DNA from: NBLH01 sp050296515
GTDB taxonomy: Bacteria > Bacteroidota > Bacteroidia > Bacteroidales > NBLH01
Assembly: GCA_050296515.1 (NCBI GenBank)
Contig: JBNKRJ010000001.1
Location: 73,452 to 137,451, forward strand
Length of the DNA stretch: 64,000 nucleotides
Reading direction: 5' to 3'
Part shown: positions 1 to 8,551 of the stretch, in pieces
Layout: each line of letters begins with the position of its first letter
Numbering within the stretch: the stretch's first letter is position 1
Notes under the pieces: generated by a model
Told to the model about the DNA's origin: nothing
The model's database searches: none
Seen by the model: only the letters and a program-made list of their open reading frames with translations
Translations under genes and position numbers: made by a program

Positions 1-132
1 GTTGACAATCTGGGAGAATTTAACAGTAATATTGAAGGTCTTGATTCCGGTAGAACTTATTATATAAGAGCTTATGCGTTTGATGGTACAACCTATTATT
101 ACGGGGAAACAAAAAGTTTTATGGCAAATTAG
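1..132 (+). CDS. C-terminal end of a fibronectin-III-like secreted protein (partial)
   Basis: The reading frame is open from the left edge of the window and stops at a TAG, giving the last 43 residues of a protein whose start lies outside. The residues include YYIRAYAFDG and a following YYYGETKSF, which is the usual last strand pair of fibronectin type III-like domains in secreted or cell-surface Bacteroidota proteins. No catalytic motif is visible in the part present. The spacer to the next gene is 86 bases and both genes read rightward, so co-transcription is possible but not shown. Domain assignment rests on a short tail and is moderate at best. Confidence 0.6.
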   Translation, partial: VDNLGEFNSNIEGLDSGRTYYIRAYAFDGTTYYYGETKSFMAN

Positions 133-218
133 CAAAAACAAAAAGCGACTAGATTTTACAACAGTATAGAATACGGATTGTTCTTAATTCGTATGAAAAA
201 AGTTTAGAAATTGAGCAA

Positions 219-2174
219 ATGAAATTTAACCAAATTCTTAGAAAACTACTAATAATATTTTTTTTATTTTTGACTTATTCAGTTAAAGGGCAGTTTAAAT
301 CACACATTCAGCTTGTAGTTAATGATACAAAATATAAAAATGGGAATCTCATTGTTAAATACAATATCAATAATGCAAAAAATCATGATAAAATAAGGGT
401 ATGGATTGATGTTTTTGATTCAAAGATGGATACTATCAGGTCTAGAAGTTGGAAAGGGGATGTCAATAAGTATGTTACTGGTGGAGGAGAAAAGGTTGCT
501 ATATGGAATGTGTTTGCTGATGAATTAGAAATAATCGATTCGGTGAGAATAAAAATTTCGGCTACTGTTGAGAATCGATTTTATTTAGATGATCCTTTGA
601 TTCTTTCCACAGTTTATCCTGGTTGGGGAGATTATCGAATAAAGCAGAAAAAGCCCTATTGGATTTATGGTGCTGTTGGTTATACTTTGTTAGGAGCATC
701 AATTGGAACATATTTTTCTGCTTCCAATAATTATAATAATTACCTTAGTGCAAATTCAATTTCTGATAAAAATAATTATTACGACAAAGCGGTATTTAAT
801 AGAAATTTGAGTTACGTATTGCTTGGTACAGCAGGAGTGGTTTGGGCAATTGATTATTTCGGATTAGTTAAAAGAAAAGGGAAGATTAGAAAAGATTGGA
901 AGAAAAACTTGCCAGTTAAAGAAACTCCAAATATTCCAAGTTTTAAAATAGTCAGTGCATTGAGTCAAAAAGAATTTGTAAATACGAGTTTAACAACCTT
1001 GCAGGTAGTTGAGAACTCAATTTCTTATAAGGATAAGGATGAAAACTTTTGCTTGGATGCCTTTGAAAAGGGGTACATTGAATTTAAGCTAAAAAACTAT
1101 GGGCCAGCGATAGCTAAAAGTTTTTATGCCAAATTGGAAAGTATTGATACTACAAAAAAAGTTGAATTCCCAGACAGCGTTAAAGTAGGGACAATTGGTG
1201 TAAATCAGGAGAAGGTTGTACGGGTACCAGTGATAGCATCTAAAGATATTGTAAATGGTAGTTTTGTTGTAAATGTAAAAGTTAGTGCTATTCATAATAA
1301 TCCGGTAGAACCTTTTGGTGTTACAGTCAATACTTGTAAGTTCAAATATCAGGAAGAAATTTCAGAATATGAATTTCCCTCAGATATTGATAATAATATT
1401 CCTGTTCTTCCTTATAATGGGCAAGTTAAATTTGCACTAATAATTGGAAATGAGGGTTATGCGAATGATAAAACCCAGTTGAGCAAAAATTTTAATGTTC
1501 CCTATGCCAGACATGATGCATTGACCTTTAAAAAATACGCTAAAAATGTTTTGGGAGTAAAGGAGGAAAATATCGTTGTTCTTTTAGATGCTACGAGAAA
1601 AGAAATGCGTGAAAGCATTTTAACAATTTCTGATCAGGTAGGAAAGGCGAAGCATAAAGCAGAATTGATATTTTATTATGCTGGACAGGGTTTGGCCGAT
1701 ACAAATACCTTGGCTCCATATCTGGTGCCAGTAGATGTTTCGCCGGAAAATTTACACAATGCTATTTCATTGGAGTTTTTATATAAGAAAATGTGGGAAA
1801 GTAGGTCTGCGAAAAGCATGGTTGTATTGGACGCGTCATTTAATAATGGAGGCAGAAGAATGGGGCTAAGAGGGCCATCAGCAAAGAAAATAAATCCAAG
1901 AAGGGAGGTTATCTCAGGGAATACAGTTGTGTTTAATGCTGTTAGTGAAAGATACACTGCAAATATTTATGAAGAGATGCGGCATGGGTTGTTTACATAT
2001 TACTTTCTAAGAGTACTCCAGCAGACAAAAGGAAAAATAGATTACCTGCGTTTAGCCAACTCCGTAAAAGCAAATGTGAGTGAAAGAGCAATATATTCGG
2101 GAAAGGAACAGGTGCCAATAGCGTTAGTAAGTGTTGCTGTTAGAGATATCTGGCAAGACTGGTATGTGAGATAA
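219..2174 (+). CDS. Secreted caspase-like (peptidase C14 fold) protein with both catalytic residues replaced
   Basis: This 651-residue protein starts with a signal peptide (basic start, hydrophobic stretch to about residue 22, then KGQ). A hydrophobic segment near residues 145-165 and another near 195-215 surround an Asn/Tyr-rich linker and may be membrane-spanning. Residues about 400-640 look like a caspase/peptidase C14 domain: ALIIGNEGY, then ARHDALTFKKY, an LLDAT strand, a FYYAGQG strand and a VVLDASFNN strand. In active family members the last two carry the catalytic pair as GHG and DAC. Here the His position is Gln490 and the Cys position is Ser540, so protease activity is unlikely. The middle part (about 250-380) resembles an immunoglobulin-like domain. 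The likely role is binding or scaffolding outside the cytoplasm; this is inference. It ends at a shared terminator. Confidence 0.8.
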   Translation: MKFNQILRKLLIIFFLFLTYSVKGQFKSHIQLVVNDTKYKNGNLIVKYNINNAKNHDKIRVWIDVFDSKMDTIRSRSWKGDVNKYVTGGGEKVAIWNVFADELEIIDSVRIKISATVENRFYLDDPLILSTVYPGWGDYRIKQKKPYWIYGAVGYTLLGASIGTYFSASNNYNNYLSANSISDKNNYYDKAVFNRNLSYVLLGTAGVVWAIDYFGLVKRKGKIRKDWKKNLPVKETPNIPSFKIVSALSQKEFVNTSLTTLQVVENSISYKDKDENFCLDAFEKGYIEFKLKNYGPAIAKSFYAKLESIDTTKKVEFPDSVKVGTIGVNQEKVVRVPVIASKDIVNGSFVVNVKVSAIHNNPVEPFGVTVNTCKFKYQEEISEYEFPSDIDNNIPVLPYNGQVKFALIIGNEGYANDKTQLSKNFNVPYARHDALTFKKYAKNVLGVKEENIVVLLDATRKEMRESILTISDQVGKAKHKAELIFYYAGQGLADTNTLAPYLVPVDVSPENLHNAISLEFLYKKMWESRSAKSMVVLDASFNNGGRRMGLRGPSAKKINPRREVISGNTVVFNAVSERYTANIYEEMRHGLFTYYFLRVLQQTKGKIDYLRLANSVKANVSERAIYSGKEQVPIALVSVAVRDIWQDWYVR

Positions 2175-2183
2175 TAAAAAAAT

Positions 2184-2211
2184 AAAAGGCTACTGAGAAA
2201 AGTAGCCTTTT
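2184..2211. terminator. Bidirectional rho-independent terminator
   Basis: An 11-bp perfect stem (AAAAGGCTACT against AGTAGCCTTTT) with a six-base loop is flanked by A-rich sequence on the left and a T-run on the right. It lies between two convergent genes and can serve both. The T-run also supplies the TAA stop of the leftward gene. Confidence 0.9.
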
Positions 2212-2217
2212 ATTTTT

Positions 2218-3126
2218 TTAGCTCAGTAATTTCCCGGGGTATATTCCTTCATCAACCATACGTTGAATATTTTTAACAACAATTTCCCGATCTTCTTTAT
2301 AGGTGACACCAAACCATTTTTCATTGCTTGGTAGAACTCTTACTTTACCAGAACCACTTTTAATTATTCTTGATACAACTTCAGGTAAATATAATTCTGC
2401 TTTTAAATCATTTGACCTCTTCTCAATAAATTCATTGAAGTAGTATTTGAAATATTTAAATGCAGTTGGAGTGAAACCCATAAGATTCATTGAAACCGGT
2501 GCATCTTCAGATAGATCGAACTTTTTTCCTTCTTTTGTGAGACTTAAAATTTTATCTCCTTCTGTATATATTTTGGTATGCTCTTCAATATTTATCAAAT
2601 AATCATTTTTGTCCAGGTAGCATAACCCTCTAGAAACAGTTCCATGTTCCGAAAGCGTATTCTTTAGCTTATAGGCAAGTAAACAAAATGTTTGTTTGTT
2701 ATCAGGATCGAGCGCAGTTAGAAAGGATGCAATTGCCTTGAAGGAGTCTTTTCCATAAAAGTCATCGGCATTAATAACCGCAAATGGCTCTTTAATTTTA
2801 GGTTCTGCAACTAAAACTGCATGTCCTGTGCCCCATGGTTTTACACGTCCTTCAGGTACTTGCAAACCTTCAGGTAAAACATCTAGTTCCTGAAAAACAT
2901 AATCAACATCTATAAAATTTTCATACTTTGAAAATATGTGTTTTTTAAAATCGTCTTCGAAAGATTTACGTATAACAAAAACTACTTTACCAAAACCTGC
3001 TCGTTTTGCATCAAAGATTGAGTAGTCCATTATTGTTTCCCCAGATGGACCAATTGGATCAAGTTGCTTAAGTCCTCCATATCTACTGCCTAATCCTGCA
3101 GCTAAAATTAACAAAGTTGGTTTCAT
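2218..3126 (-). CDS. Sugar-phosphate nucleotidyltransferase family protein
   Basis: This 302-residue protein is a cytoplasmic NTP_transferase-fold enzyme. The nucleotide-binding signature LAAGLGSRYGGLKQL is at residues 8-22, PWGTGHAVL near 97-105 fits base and sugar recognition, and the metal-binding NADD is near residue 119. The family transfers a nucleotidyl group from NTP to a sugar 1-phosphate; the uridylyltransferase type is the closest that I recognise, but the substrate cannot be read from sequence alone. Length fits a single catalytic domain without an acyltransferase or left-handed helix extension. The start ATG lies about 115 bases from the divergent tRNA promoter. There is no neighbouring polysaccharide gene that would fix the pathway. 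Confidence 0.8.
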   Translation of the reverse strand: MKPTLLILAAGLGSRYGGLKQLDPIGPSGETIMDYSIFDAKRAGFGKVVFVIRKSFEDDFKKHIFSKYENFIDVDYVFQELDVLPEGLQVPEGRVKPWGTGHAVLVAEPKIKEPFAVINADDFYGKDSFKAIASFLTALDPDNKQTFCLLAYKLKNTLSEHGTVSRGLCYLDKNDYLINIEEHTKIYTEGDKILSLTKEGKKFDLSEDAPVSMNLMGFTPTAFKYFKYYFNEFIEKRSNDLKAELYLPEVVSRIIKSGSGKVRVLPSNEKWFGVTYKEDREIVVKNIQRMVDEGIYPGKLLS

Positions 3127-3217
3127 ATCATATATTTTGGAATGGATTGCAAATTAAATAAATTTAACGTTAACAACATACCTAAAGTTAAATAAAATAG
3201 TAAAGCTTAACATAAAA

Positions 3218-3247
3218 TTTGTAAATAAATTAAAATTTGTAATTTTG
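3218..3247 (+). promoter_or_regulatory. Bacteroidota-type promoter for tRNA-Leu
   Basis: A TTTG at 3218-3221 and TAATTTTG at 3240-3247 match the TTTG (-33) and TAnnTTTG (-7) boxes of the Bacteroidota primary sigma factor with 18 bases between them, just upstream of the tRNA. Confidence 0.65.
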
Positions 3248-3257
3248 TGGCCGACTT

Positions 3258-3341
3258 GCCCAGGTGGCGGAATTGGTAGACGCGCATGGTTGAGGGCCAT
3301 GTTCCGGTTTCGGAGTGCAAGTTCGATTCTTGTCCTGGGCA
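3258..3341 (+). tRNA. tRNA-Leu (anticodon GAG)
   Basis: The acceptor arm GCCCAGG pairs perfectly with CCTGGGC, followed by discriminator A; CCA is not encoded. The anticodon stem CATGG/CCATG holds the loop TTGAGGG, giving GAG. The T-arm carries GTTCGATTC. The long variable arm and 84-base length are those of a class II tRNA-Leu. Confidence 0.95.
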
Positions 3342-3412
3342 CATTTATAATGCAACTGGTTGATTTTGAAACTGGTTGCATTTTCTTCTTTATGCGATTA
3401 AATTTAGAAATC

Positions 3413-3463
3413 ATAAAACCCTCATTAAGGGATTAGCTTACGTTGAGCCTTTCGGGGTTTATA
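3413..3463 (+). repeat. Dispersed palindromic repeat, copy A
   Basis: The sequence contains AAACCCTCATTAAGGGATTA, then GCTTACGTTGAGCC and TTCGGGGTTT. It has two small palindromes (CCCTCATTNAGGG and CCTTTCGGGG). Near-identical sequence occurs on the other strand at 51943-51995 and 52468-52551, and a fragment at 7236-7261. Copies are intergenic only, as for REP-like elements. Confidence 0.75.
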
Positions 3464-3614
3464 AAGAATTTTAAGATAGGATTTGAGCTTAGGTGTACCA
3501 GACCTATTGGATATGAGCTTACTTTATGTACATTACTTGGATTGGGAGTTTATAGGTTATTTGAAAATGGAGATACCGGATGCATGGTAATTGTTGATAA
3601 TTTTAGGAAATGCC

Positions 3615-3761
3615 ATGCCTTTATTTTTGAAAGATGTTGAAGATGAAAACGGAAAGGTAAAACCCTGCTTGTTGGATATTAACAGTGAAAAAGTTCAAAA
3701 TATTTATAATTACAACATGCATTCTATAACCAATAAAGATTTGAAAAGGCAAAATCAATAG
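3615..3761 (+). pseudogene. Possible remnant of a small protein gene
   Basis: An ATG-started frame of 48 codons begins MPLFLKDVEDENGKVKP and ends in a lysine-rich tail. Its composition (acidic and lysine-rich, few rare residues) is protein-like, yet there is no promoter, recognisable domain or homologous neighbour. The flanks also look degenerate, so a fragment of a longer former gene is more likely than an intact small gene. Weak evidence. Confidence 0.2.
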
Positions 3762-3956
3762 TCAATAATCCTGAAGATTACGAATTCCGAAAAATACTTA
3801 ATTGGTAAAGCTTTATACCCTAAAACAAATTCAAAATATTCCATTGTTTTGCAGGTAATAATTGTTATCCTTTAATAATTATGATTATTTTTATCCGTTA
3901 ATTCAATTAGGTAATAGCTAAATTGGCGTAAAAAAGGAAAACTAAATTACAGGCAC

Positions 3957-6900
3957 GTGGGGAAAAAATATAAGTTTATCATTTTAATTGTTTTGGCCCT
4001 GGCTACATTTCCAAAGGAAATGTTTTCTCAATTTTATAATGGACACCAACTTCGGTTTGGAAAAAACAGGGTGCAATACAACGATCTTTATTGGGAATAT
4101 TATCGTTTCCCTCGTTATGACACTTATTTTTATTTAGACGGGAAAAATCTGGCTCGCTATGCATCAAAAGTAATTGATGAAGAGCTGAAAAACATGGAGG
4201 ATTTCTTTAGTCACAGCCTTGATTCTCGTATTATTTTCCTGATTTATAATAAACATTCAGAATTCAAACAAAGCAATATTGGACTTGTTTCCGGTAGTGA
4301 AGAAACTAATTTGGGTGGGTCTGCTAAAATAATTAACAATAAAGTTTTTATTTATTACGAAGGGGATCATCGAAAATTTGTTAAGCAAATCAGAGCTGCA
4401 ATTGCAGAAGTATTGTTTATTGATATCATGTTTGGAGGAAACTTCAGGCAGAGAGTAAGTTCTTCAGCCCTTCTTACTGTGCCAGACTGGTATTATAAAG
4501 GGCTTATATCCTACTTAACAGAGGATTGGAACTTTGAAATTGAAAATAAAATTAAGGATGCTCTTGAGAATGGTAAGTTGAAGAAATTCAATCATTTAAG
4601 GGATGAAGAGGCCGTTCTTGCAGGACATGCTATTTGGTATTTTATAGCAAGAAATTATGGAAGTAGTGTGATTCCAAATATATTGTATCTTACAAGGATT
4701 AATAAAAATGTTGAAAGTGGTTTTTTATATGTGCTGGGAACCAATATAAAAACACTTACACCGCTTTGGCTTGATTTCTATAAAACCCGGTTTGAAAAGG
4801 ATGGTGAATCAGCAAATTTTCCTGAGCATACAGGACCAAAAATAAAAACCAGGAAGAACCGTGTTTACCAACATGCTAAAATTAGTCCGGATAAAAAATA
4901 TATTGCATACACCTCAAATTATTCTGGGAAACGACATTTGTGGTTACAGGATTTGCAAACTGGCAAAAAGAAGAAAATTATAAAACTTGAACATCGCTTA
5001 AAACAGTTAGTTGATTATTCGTATCCTGTAATTGCCTGGCATCCTTCAGGAAAGATCCTGACTTTTATCGCTGAAGTGAAAGGCAAATTGGTTATGAACT
5101 TCTATTTTGTTGAAACTAAAAAGATACAAAAAAGAAATATTCCATATTACGATAAAATACTTGACTTTGATTATTCCGATGATGGTTTGAATATGGCTTT
5201 TTCCGGGGTGATGAAAGGGCAAACTGATTTATTTATTTATAATTTGTCTTCTGGTGCGAGTGAACAGGTTACCAATGATGCTGCTGATGAATTATTCCCA
5301 AGGTTTGCAGAAAATTCAACAAAAGTTATTTTTGCATCGAACAGGATTAGTGATACTTTAGAAGTAGATAAAAGTGTGAGACCAAAAGTAATGCCCACTT
5401 ATGATTTATTTGTTTATGATTTTAAGAATAAATCAAAGGTTTTACAGCGAATTACTAACACTCCTTATGATGATGAAACTAAACCAGAGCCAATTAAAAA
5501 GAATACCTATTCTTATCTTAGCGACCAAAATGGAGTAATTAACCGTGTATTAGCAACTTATGATAGTACAATAAGTTTTGTAGACACTGTAACGCACTTT
5601 AGATATTACACTACAAAATACCCTGTTTCTAACTATAATCGAAATATTGATTATTATTCAATTACTCCTGATGAGGGTAGTATTGCCGAAGTTCTTTTTA
5701 ACAACAAGAGAGATAGAATTGTTGTTAAGGATTACAATTCGAAAGCTGATGTTGGAAACGGGTTTAAAAATACTGTATATAGAGGAGAAAGAACAAGTGA
5801 ATTCAGGAAAAAGGACAGTTTGTTATTAGTCGAAAAGCAAAAAATTATCAGGCAAAAAGAGATAAGAGACAGTCTGGCTGCTAACAATTTAATACAGCAC
5901 CCTGATAGCGTTCTACTGGATATAAACTATTATGTCTTTGAACAGGAAAAAGAAAATCCATACCATTTGGTTTACAGAACAGATAGCGCAGATATAAAAA
6001 CTGAAAAGGATACTGCAAGGTGGCCTGAGCAAAAAATATATCTGACAGCATTTTATCCGGATCAAATGGTTACACAGGTTGATTTTGGATTTTTAAATGA
6101 TAGTTACCAGGCTTATTCATTTGGTGCATACTATTTTAATCCAGGGTTAAATCTTTTTACCAAAATTGGAATCAGTGATTTATTTGAGGATTATAAGCTT
6201 ACAGGTGGATTCAGAATTGCTGGAAACTTCGACAGCTTTGAATATCTTTTAAGTCTTGAAGATTTGAAAAAACGGTGGGATAAGCAATATATTTATCATC
6301 GTTTATCATATATTAATGGTTTTGGTAACCTTAATTTGTCCAAAACTATTACTAATGAAGTAAAGGCAATTGTTTCATATCCATTTGATCAAGTTAGTTC
6401 AATCAGAGGAACAGCTTCTTTAAGAAATGATAGAGAAATACCACTTTCAACTGTGCCATACAGTCTTGAAGCTGCAGATACAACCAATTATTACGCTGGA
6501 GTCAGGCTTGAGTATGTCTTTGACAATACAATAGAAAGAGGCATAAATTTGTACAATGGGGTTCGATTTAAGACATTTGCAGAGTATTATCAAGACCTGG
6601 AAAATAGTTATGTAAGTACTTATATTTTTGGAGCTGATTTTCGATTTTACATTCCACTGCATAGAAATTTAATATTTGCTGGAAGAATGGCTGGAAGTGG
6701 TTCCTTCGGGAATGGGAAACTTGTGTATTACCTTGGCGGAGTTGATAATTGGATTAATTTTTCGAGAGACCTACCAACGTTTGATCAAACTGTTCGCGTT
6801 GATCCTAATGAAAATTATATTTTCCAGGCCGTTGCAACCGATATGAGGGGTTTTGTGCAAAATGCCAGAAATGGGAGCAAATTTGTGATTGCCAATGCTG

Positions 6901-7235
6901 AAATTCGTTGGCCGATTATCCGTTATTTCATGAATAGGCCTATCCAAAATGATTTCTTTAATAATTTTCAGATTGTCGGATTTGCTGACGCAGGGACAGC
7001 CTGGTCGGGAGAATCGCCATGGGACAAAACTGATGCTTACAATACCGAAATAATTGACGGAAACCCTGTAAGGGTTATTATTGATAAAAAACGCTCACCA
7101 ATTATTCTAGGATATGGTTTTGGAGTCCGTTCTAAATTACTTGGTTATTTTATTCGTCTCGATTGGTCATGGGGAATTGATAACAATGTTATCCTGCCAA
7201 GGGTATTTTATTTTTCATTAAGTTTAGATTTCTAA
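3957..7235 (+). CDS. TolB-like propeller fused to an outer-membrane beta-barrel, with a degenerate peptidase-MA-like N-domain
   Basis: This 1092-residue exported protein starts at GTG and has a signal peptide (hydrophobic residues 7-20, then FSQ at about 25). Residues about 60-280 resemble a peptidase-MA-like domain: a helix where HExxH would be expected, followed by VPDWYYKGLISYLTEDW. The usual HExxH is absent (RAAIAE at 146-151) and the usual EG after the Trp is KG, so it is probably inactive. Residues about 300-560 carry WD40/PD40-type propeller blades (ISPDKKYIAYTSN, AWHPSGKILTF, YDLFVYDFK) as in TolB. A linker rich in charged residues leads to a C-terminal barrel (about 690-1092) with D15/BamA-like strands, ending FYFSLSLDF, whose last Phe is the outer-membrane sorting signal. 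A role at the outer membrane is likely; the precise function is unknown. Confidence 0.75.
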   Translation: MGKKYKFIILIVLALATFPKEMFSQFYNGHQLRFGKNRVQYNDLYWEYYRFPRYDTYFYLDGKNLARYASKVIDEELKNMEDFFSHSLDSRIIFLIYNKHSEFKQSNIGLVSGSEETNLGGSAKIINNKVFIYYEGDHRKFVKQIRAAIAEVLFIDIMFGGNFRQRVSSSALLTVPDWYYKGLISYLTEDWNFEIENKIKDALENGKLKKFNHLRDEEAVLAGHAIWYFIARNYGSSVIPNILYLTRINKNVESGFLYVLGTNIKTLTPLWLDFYKTRFEKDGESANFPEHTGPKIKTRKNRVYQHAKISPDKKYIAYTSNYSGKRHLWLQDLQTGKKKKIIKLEHRLKQLVDYSYPVIAWHPSGKILTFIAEVKGKLVMNFYFVETKKIQKRNIPYYDKILDFDYSDDGLNMAFSGVMKGQTDLFIYNLSSGASEQVTNDAADELFPRFAENSTKVIFASNRISDTLEVDKSVRPKVMPTYDLFVYDFKNKSKVLQRITNTPYDDETKPEPIKKNTYSYLSDQNGVINRVLATYDSTISFVDTVTHFRYYTTKYPVSNYNRNIDYYSITPDEGSIAEVLFNNKRDRIVVKDYNSKADVGNGFKNTVYRGERTSEFRKKDSLLLVEKQKIIRQKEIRDSLAANNLIQHPDSVLLDINYYVFEQEKENPYHLVYRTDSADIKTEKDTARWPEQKIYLTAFYPDQMVTQVDFGFLNDSYQAYSFGAYYFNPGLNLFTKIGISDLFEDYKLTGGFRIAGNFDSFEYLLSLEDLKKRWDKQYIYHRLSYINGFGNLNLSKTITNEVKAIVSYPFDQVSSIRGTASLRNDREIPLSTVPYSLEAADTTNYYAGVRLEYVFDNTIERGINLYNGVRFKTFAEYYQDLENSYVSTYIFGADFRFYIPLHRNLIFAGRMAGSGSFGNGKLVYYLGGVDNWINFSRDLPTFDQTVRVDPNENYIFQAVATDMRGFVQNARNGSKFVIANAEIRWPIIRYFMNRPIQNDFFNNFQIVGFADAGTAWSGESPWDKTDAYNTEIIDGNPVRVIIDKKRSPIILGYGFGVRSKLLGYFIRLDWSWGIDNNVILPRVFYFSLSLDF

Positions 7236-7261
7236 ATGAAACCCTCATGGAGGGATTTATA
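7236..7261 (+). repeat. Fragment of the dispersed palindromic repeat, copy D
   Basis: ATGAAACCCTCATGGAGGGA directly follows the TAA of the preceding gene and matches one end of copies A-C; the rest of the unit is missing. The CCCTCATGGAGGG palindrome may act as a 3' hairpin for that gene. Confidence 0.55.
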
Positions 7262-7326
7262 AAAAAAATAATCACTTTACAACAAAGGAATGTTCTATTT
7301 TAAAAACTTAATTATTAACTAAACAG

Positions 7327-7701
7327 GTGAAAATTACAGTGAACGAGATAATTATAATTTTACTTACTGGATTGGCAGCAGGCTTTTTGAGTGGAAGCAT
7401 GGGAATTGGAGGAGGAATAATTATAATTCCTTCTTTGGTTTTTATAATGGGCTTCACTCTGCAACAAGCACAGGGCACAAGCCTTGCTTTAATGACAATT
7501 CCTGTTATGCTTGTGGCCACAATTAATTATTACAAAGCTGGTAGTGTTAATGTTAAAGTAGCTCTGCTAATGGCTATTACCTTTGTAGTTGGGGGCTATA
7601 TAGGCTCAAAAATCTCTGTTCATGTGCCTGAGAAAATAATGAGAAAAGCCTTTGGTATTTTAATGATTATTGCAGCAATAAAAATGATGATTAGTAAATA
7701 A
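7327..7701 (+). CDS. Half-size TauE/SafE (DUF81) family membrane transporter
   Basis: This 124-residue integral membrane protein has four hydrophobic segments. The glycine-rich signature GSMGIGGGIIIIPSLVF at about residues 22-38 and GTSLALM shortly after are those of the TauE/SafE sulfite/organosulfur exporter family. Family members are normally about 250 residues with two copies of this four-helix unit; here only one copy is present, so a homodimer would be needed to rebuild the usual fold. Translation starts at GTG. It lies alone between the propeller-barrel gene and a lipoprotein gene, and the substrate cannot be inferred. Other half-size DUF81 proteins exist, so this is probably not a truncation, and the frame ends cleanly. 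Confidence 0.8.
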   Translation: MKITVNEIIIILLTGLAAGFLSGSMGIGGGIIIIPSLVFIMGFTLQQAQGTSLALMTIPVMLVATINYYKAGSVNVKVALLMAITFVVGGYIGSKISVHVPEKIMRKAFGILMIIAAIKMMISK

Positions 7702-7740
7702 AAGTTTTTTAATTTTACTTGCAAAGTTAAAACTTTACTA

Positions 7741-8373
7741 ATGCAAACTAATCTATACTTTCTTGTAAGGTTCATCCTGGTTTTACTCTTCTTATCCTGT
7801 AGTCATCCATCAAACAACAGTGTAGAAAATGTTGTTATTGTTGAGACTGTTGATACACTTAGTTTCGAAGAAGTCGAGAAAAAAATAAAGGAAGAACAGC
7901 TGGCAGAGATTTACAGAATTGATAAAAAAGCCGTCATTTTTTTTATGATTAATAAAGAAGACGCTAAAAATCTGGCAAAAGAACTGGGCGATAGTTATCG
8001 TTGGGAAACTGACTGGATGTTTAATGGTTTTATTAATCAAACGAAAGAGTTTACAGGATTGGTTAGAAAACATAATATAAAATCTGAGTTGGTTTTCAAT
8101 TCAAAATTTCAAATAATATTAGATGATAGCACCTCTGTTTTTTTTGATCGTGAGCAAGAAGATCAGATAATGGGTGAAATAATAACTGATGGAAAAAAGA
8201 AACCTTTGATTGAATATGGAATGTTTCCAGATAAAGAATTAGCTAAATTGATTCAAGATTTTTTTGAAATTGAAAACCTGGGCTATCTTCCTCCTGATAC
8301 ATCAACAATACCTGAAGATGAATCATTTGATCGCGACTCTGTGCTAGTCGAACTGTCAGATGAGGGATATTAG
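7741..8373 (+). CDS. Lipoprotein of unknown function
   Basis: This 210-residue protein begins with a lipoprotein signal peptide: hydrophobic residues 6-18 and the lipobox FLSC with the lipidated cysteine at about residue 20. The mature part is acidic and ends with a run rich in Asp and Glu. I do not recognise a domain. A stretch near residues 60-115 alternates short helices with a WETDWMFNGF motif. The gene follows the TauE half-transporter by 39 bases on the same strand, so they may be co-transcribed, but no functional link is evident. Envelope location is well supported; function is not. Confidence 0.7.
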   Translation: MQTNLYFLVRFILVLLFLSCSHPSNNSVENVVIVETVDTLSFEEVEKKIKEEQLAEIYRIDKKAVIFFMINKEDAKNLAKELGDSYRWETDWMFNGFINQTKEFTGLVRKHNIKSELVFNSKFQIILDDSTSVFFDREQEDQIMGEIITDGKKKPLIEYGMFPDKELAKLIQDFFEIENLGYLPPDTSTIPEDESFDRDSVLVELSDEGY

Positions 8374-8551
8374 AAGCTGTTTTATCAAATACTCAACACA
8401 TTTCATAAACTTCGCTTGTATTATTGGAATCTGCGCACCAAATTTTTCCTTAAATTTATTGAATAACATTTTTTTATGGAATTTGTAAGTTTTATGTATC
8501 TAACCTATAAACCCGGTAATGGGAAAGTAGGAATCTAAAAAATAAACTATC

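Larger units (their letters stand above)
3342..3956 (+). other. Gene-poor 615-base stretch with decayed coding fragments
   Basis: No convincing complete gene is seen between tRNA-Leu and the next large gene. The stretch holds one copy of the palindromic repeat (3413-3463) and short open frames without clear starts or recognisable domains, one of which (3615-3761) has a protein-like composition. It reads as eroded sequence behind a tRNA. Confidence 0.5.

Noticed and set aside
3245..3436. Open frame covering tRNA-Leu
   Set aside because: It is an accidental frame across a clear tRNA gene.
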